A stretch of DNA of 6,728 nucleotides from an uncultured Planctomycetaceae bacterium (GTDB taxonomy: Bacteria > Planctomycetota > Planctomycetia > Pirellulales > Thermoguttaceae). This document shows positions 6,463-6,728 of this stretch, in pieces. Position 1 is the first letter of the stretch; the number at the start of each line of letters is the position of its first letter. The DNA lies in NCBI GenBank assembly GCA_947307005.1, contig CAMZHY010000210.1, forward strand, positions 1-6,728. Reading direction: 5' to 3'. A program made the translations under genes and the position numbers. The notes below the pieces were generated by a model. That model searched no databases and was not told the origin of the DNA. It was given only the letters and a program-made list of their open reading frames with translations.

Positions 6463-6484
6463 AAATGAACAACGATGTTCATTT
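6463..6484. repeat. Palindrome with 9-bp arms upstream of copy 3
   Basis: AAATGAACA at 6463-6471 and its exact complement TGTTCATTT at 6476-6484 flank the 4-nt spacer acga. It is AT-rich and without a T tract, so it looks like a dimeric repressor or activator site more than a terminator. It lies about 50 bp upstream of the copy 3 -10 box and about 110 bp upstream of the rightward promoter. The regulator is not known. Confidence 0.5.
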
Positions 6485-6503
6485 GGGAATCAGACGAACC
6501 GAC

Positions 6504-6569
6504 GTCGCGCGTCTCGATAAGAACCGATGTTTTCGTCTCTGGACTAGCGTCGCGCGGGGTTCTCGATAA
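6504..6569. repeat. Imperfect direct repeat upstream of the rightward promoter
   Basis: gtcgcgcgtctcgataa at 6504-6520 recurs as gtcgcgcggggttctcgataa at 6549-6569, with a 4-base insertion, 45 bp further on. The second copy runs into an A-rich stretch (6567-6590) just upstream of the -35 box. The role is unknown. Confidence 0.4.
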
Positions 6570-6595
6570 AAAAACAAAAATTCTCAAAAAAGCTA

Positions 6596-6648
6596 TTGAC
6601 GGTCGTAAGAGAAACAGTAGAATCATGAAGTCTTTGGCGAACGACCGT
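6596..6648 (+). promoter_or_regulatory. Rightward promoter flanked by 8-bp inverted arms
   Basis: TTGACG (6596-6601) and TAGAAT (6618-6623) are 16 bp apart, a good sigma-70-type promoter with an A-rich upstream stretch (6567-6590). The arms ACGGTCGT (6599-6606, overlapping the -35 box) and ACGACCGT (6641-6648, just after the expected start of transcription) are exact complements, 42 bp apart. They could be two half-sites of a regulator or a bent operator pair. The gene it drives starts near or beyond the right edge. Confidence 0.55.
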
Positions 6649-6728
6649 AAAATTCGTTCGATTCAAAGCAAGCTATTTAACAATCAGGTAAAGTACAAAT
6701 CATACAGTGTGACGCCAACCGTCGTCGG
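6649..6728. other. Right-edge leader region, no gene assigned
   Basis: The stretch from the copy 3 start (6305) to the edge holds no supported gene. It contains the regulatory elements listed here and, from 6649 on, the likely leader of a plus-strand transcript. A frame from ATG 6625 is open to the edge (34 codons, beginning MKSLANDRKIR), but this ATG lies between the -10 box and the expected start of transcription and has no clear RBS, so I do not call it a gene. Confidence 0.4.

Noticed and set aside
6625..6728. Short open frame from ATG 6625 to the right edge
   Set aside because: The ATG lies next to the -10 box, upstream of the expected start of transcription, with no clear RBS and too few codons to judge.

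Overview
This window reads as a chromosomal stretch of a moderately GC-rich Gram-negative-type bacterium. The tentative assignment is Planctomycetota. It rests on general resemblance: a secreted Gly/Gln/Arg-rich protein, a GspE/PulE-type ATPase encoded away from other secretion genes, and repeated membrane-anchored esterase-like proteins. No marker gene here proves the taxonomy.

Layout from left to right. (1) Positions 1-375, minus strand: the N-terminal part of a secreted protein with a 48-bp tandem repeat that encodes a GGQ/GRGGQ-rich linker; it runs off the left edge. (2) Positions 376-591: an AT-rich divergent promoter region with three ATTATA boxes. (3) Positions 592-2283, plus strand: a complete GspE/PilB-family secretion ATPase. 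(4) Positions 2336-2370: a strong hairpin terminator between convergent genes. (5) Positions 2369-6304, minus strand: three paralogous alpha/beta hydrolases in tandem, with the decayed 3' end of a fourth copy between two of them. All three intact copies keep the HGG oxyanion motif, the GHSAGGH nucleophile elbow, the acid residue and the catalytic His. Copies 1 and 3 carry one N-terminal membrane anchor. Copy 2 has lost most of that anchor through an apparent in-frame deletion of 31 codons. (6) Positions 6305-6728: an intergenic region with the promoter of copy 3, a 9-bp-arm palindrome, an imperfect direct repeat and a convincing plus-strand promoter whose core lies between two 8-bp inverted arms. 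The transcript it drives lies mostly beyond the right edge.

The hydrolases are probably not one tight operon. At least copies 2 and 3 have a TATAAT-type -10 box in front of them, and the flank of copy 2 is related to the flank of the decayed copy. The array therefore looks like repeated duplication of a promoter-plus-gene unit, followed by divergence in the membrane anchor, the C-terminal tail and internal loops. Substrates cannot be read from the sequence; small-ester or carbohydrate-ester hydrolysis at the cell envelope is an inference. The GspE-like gene and the hydrolases are convergent, so no functional link between them is implied. I see no complete undescribed system; the hydrolase array with its remnant and anchor-less member is the most notable content.
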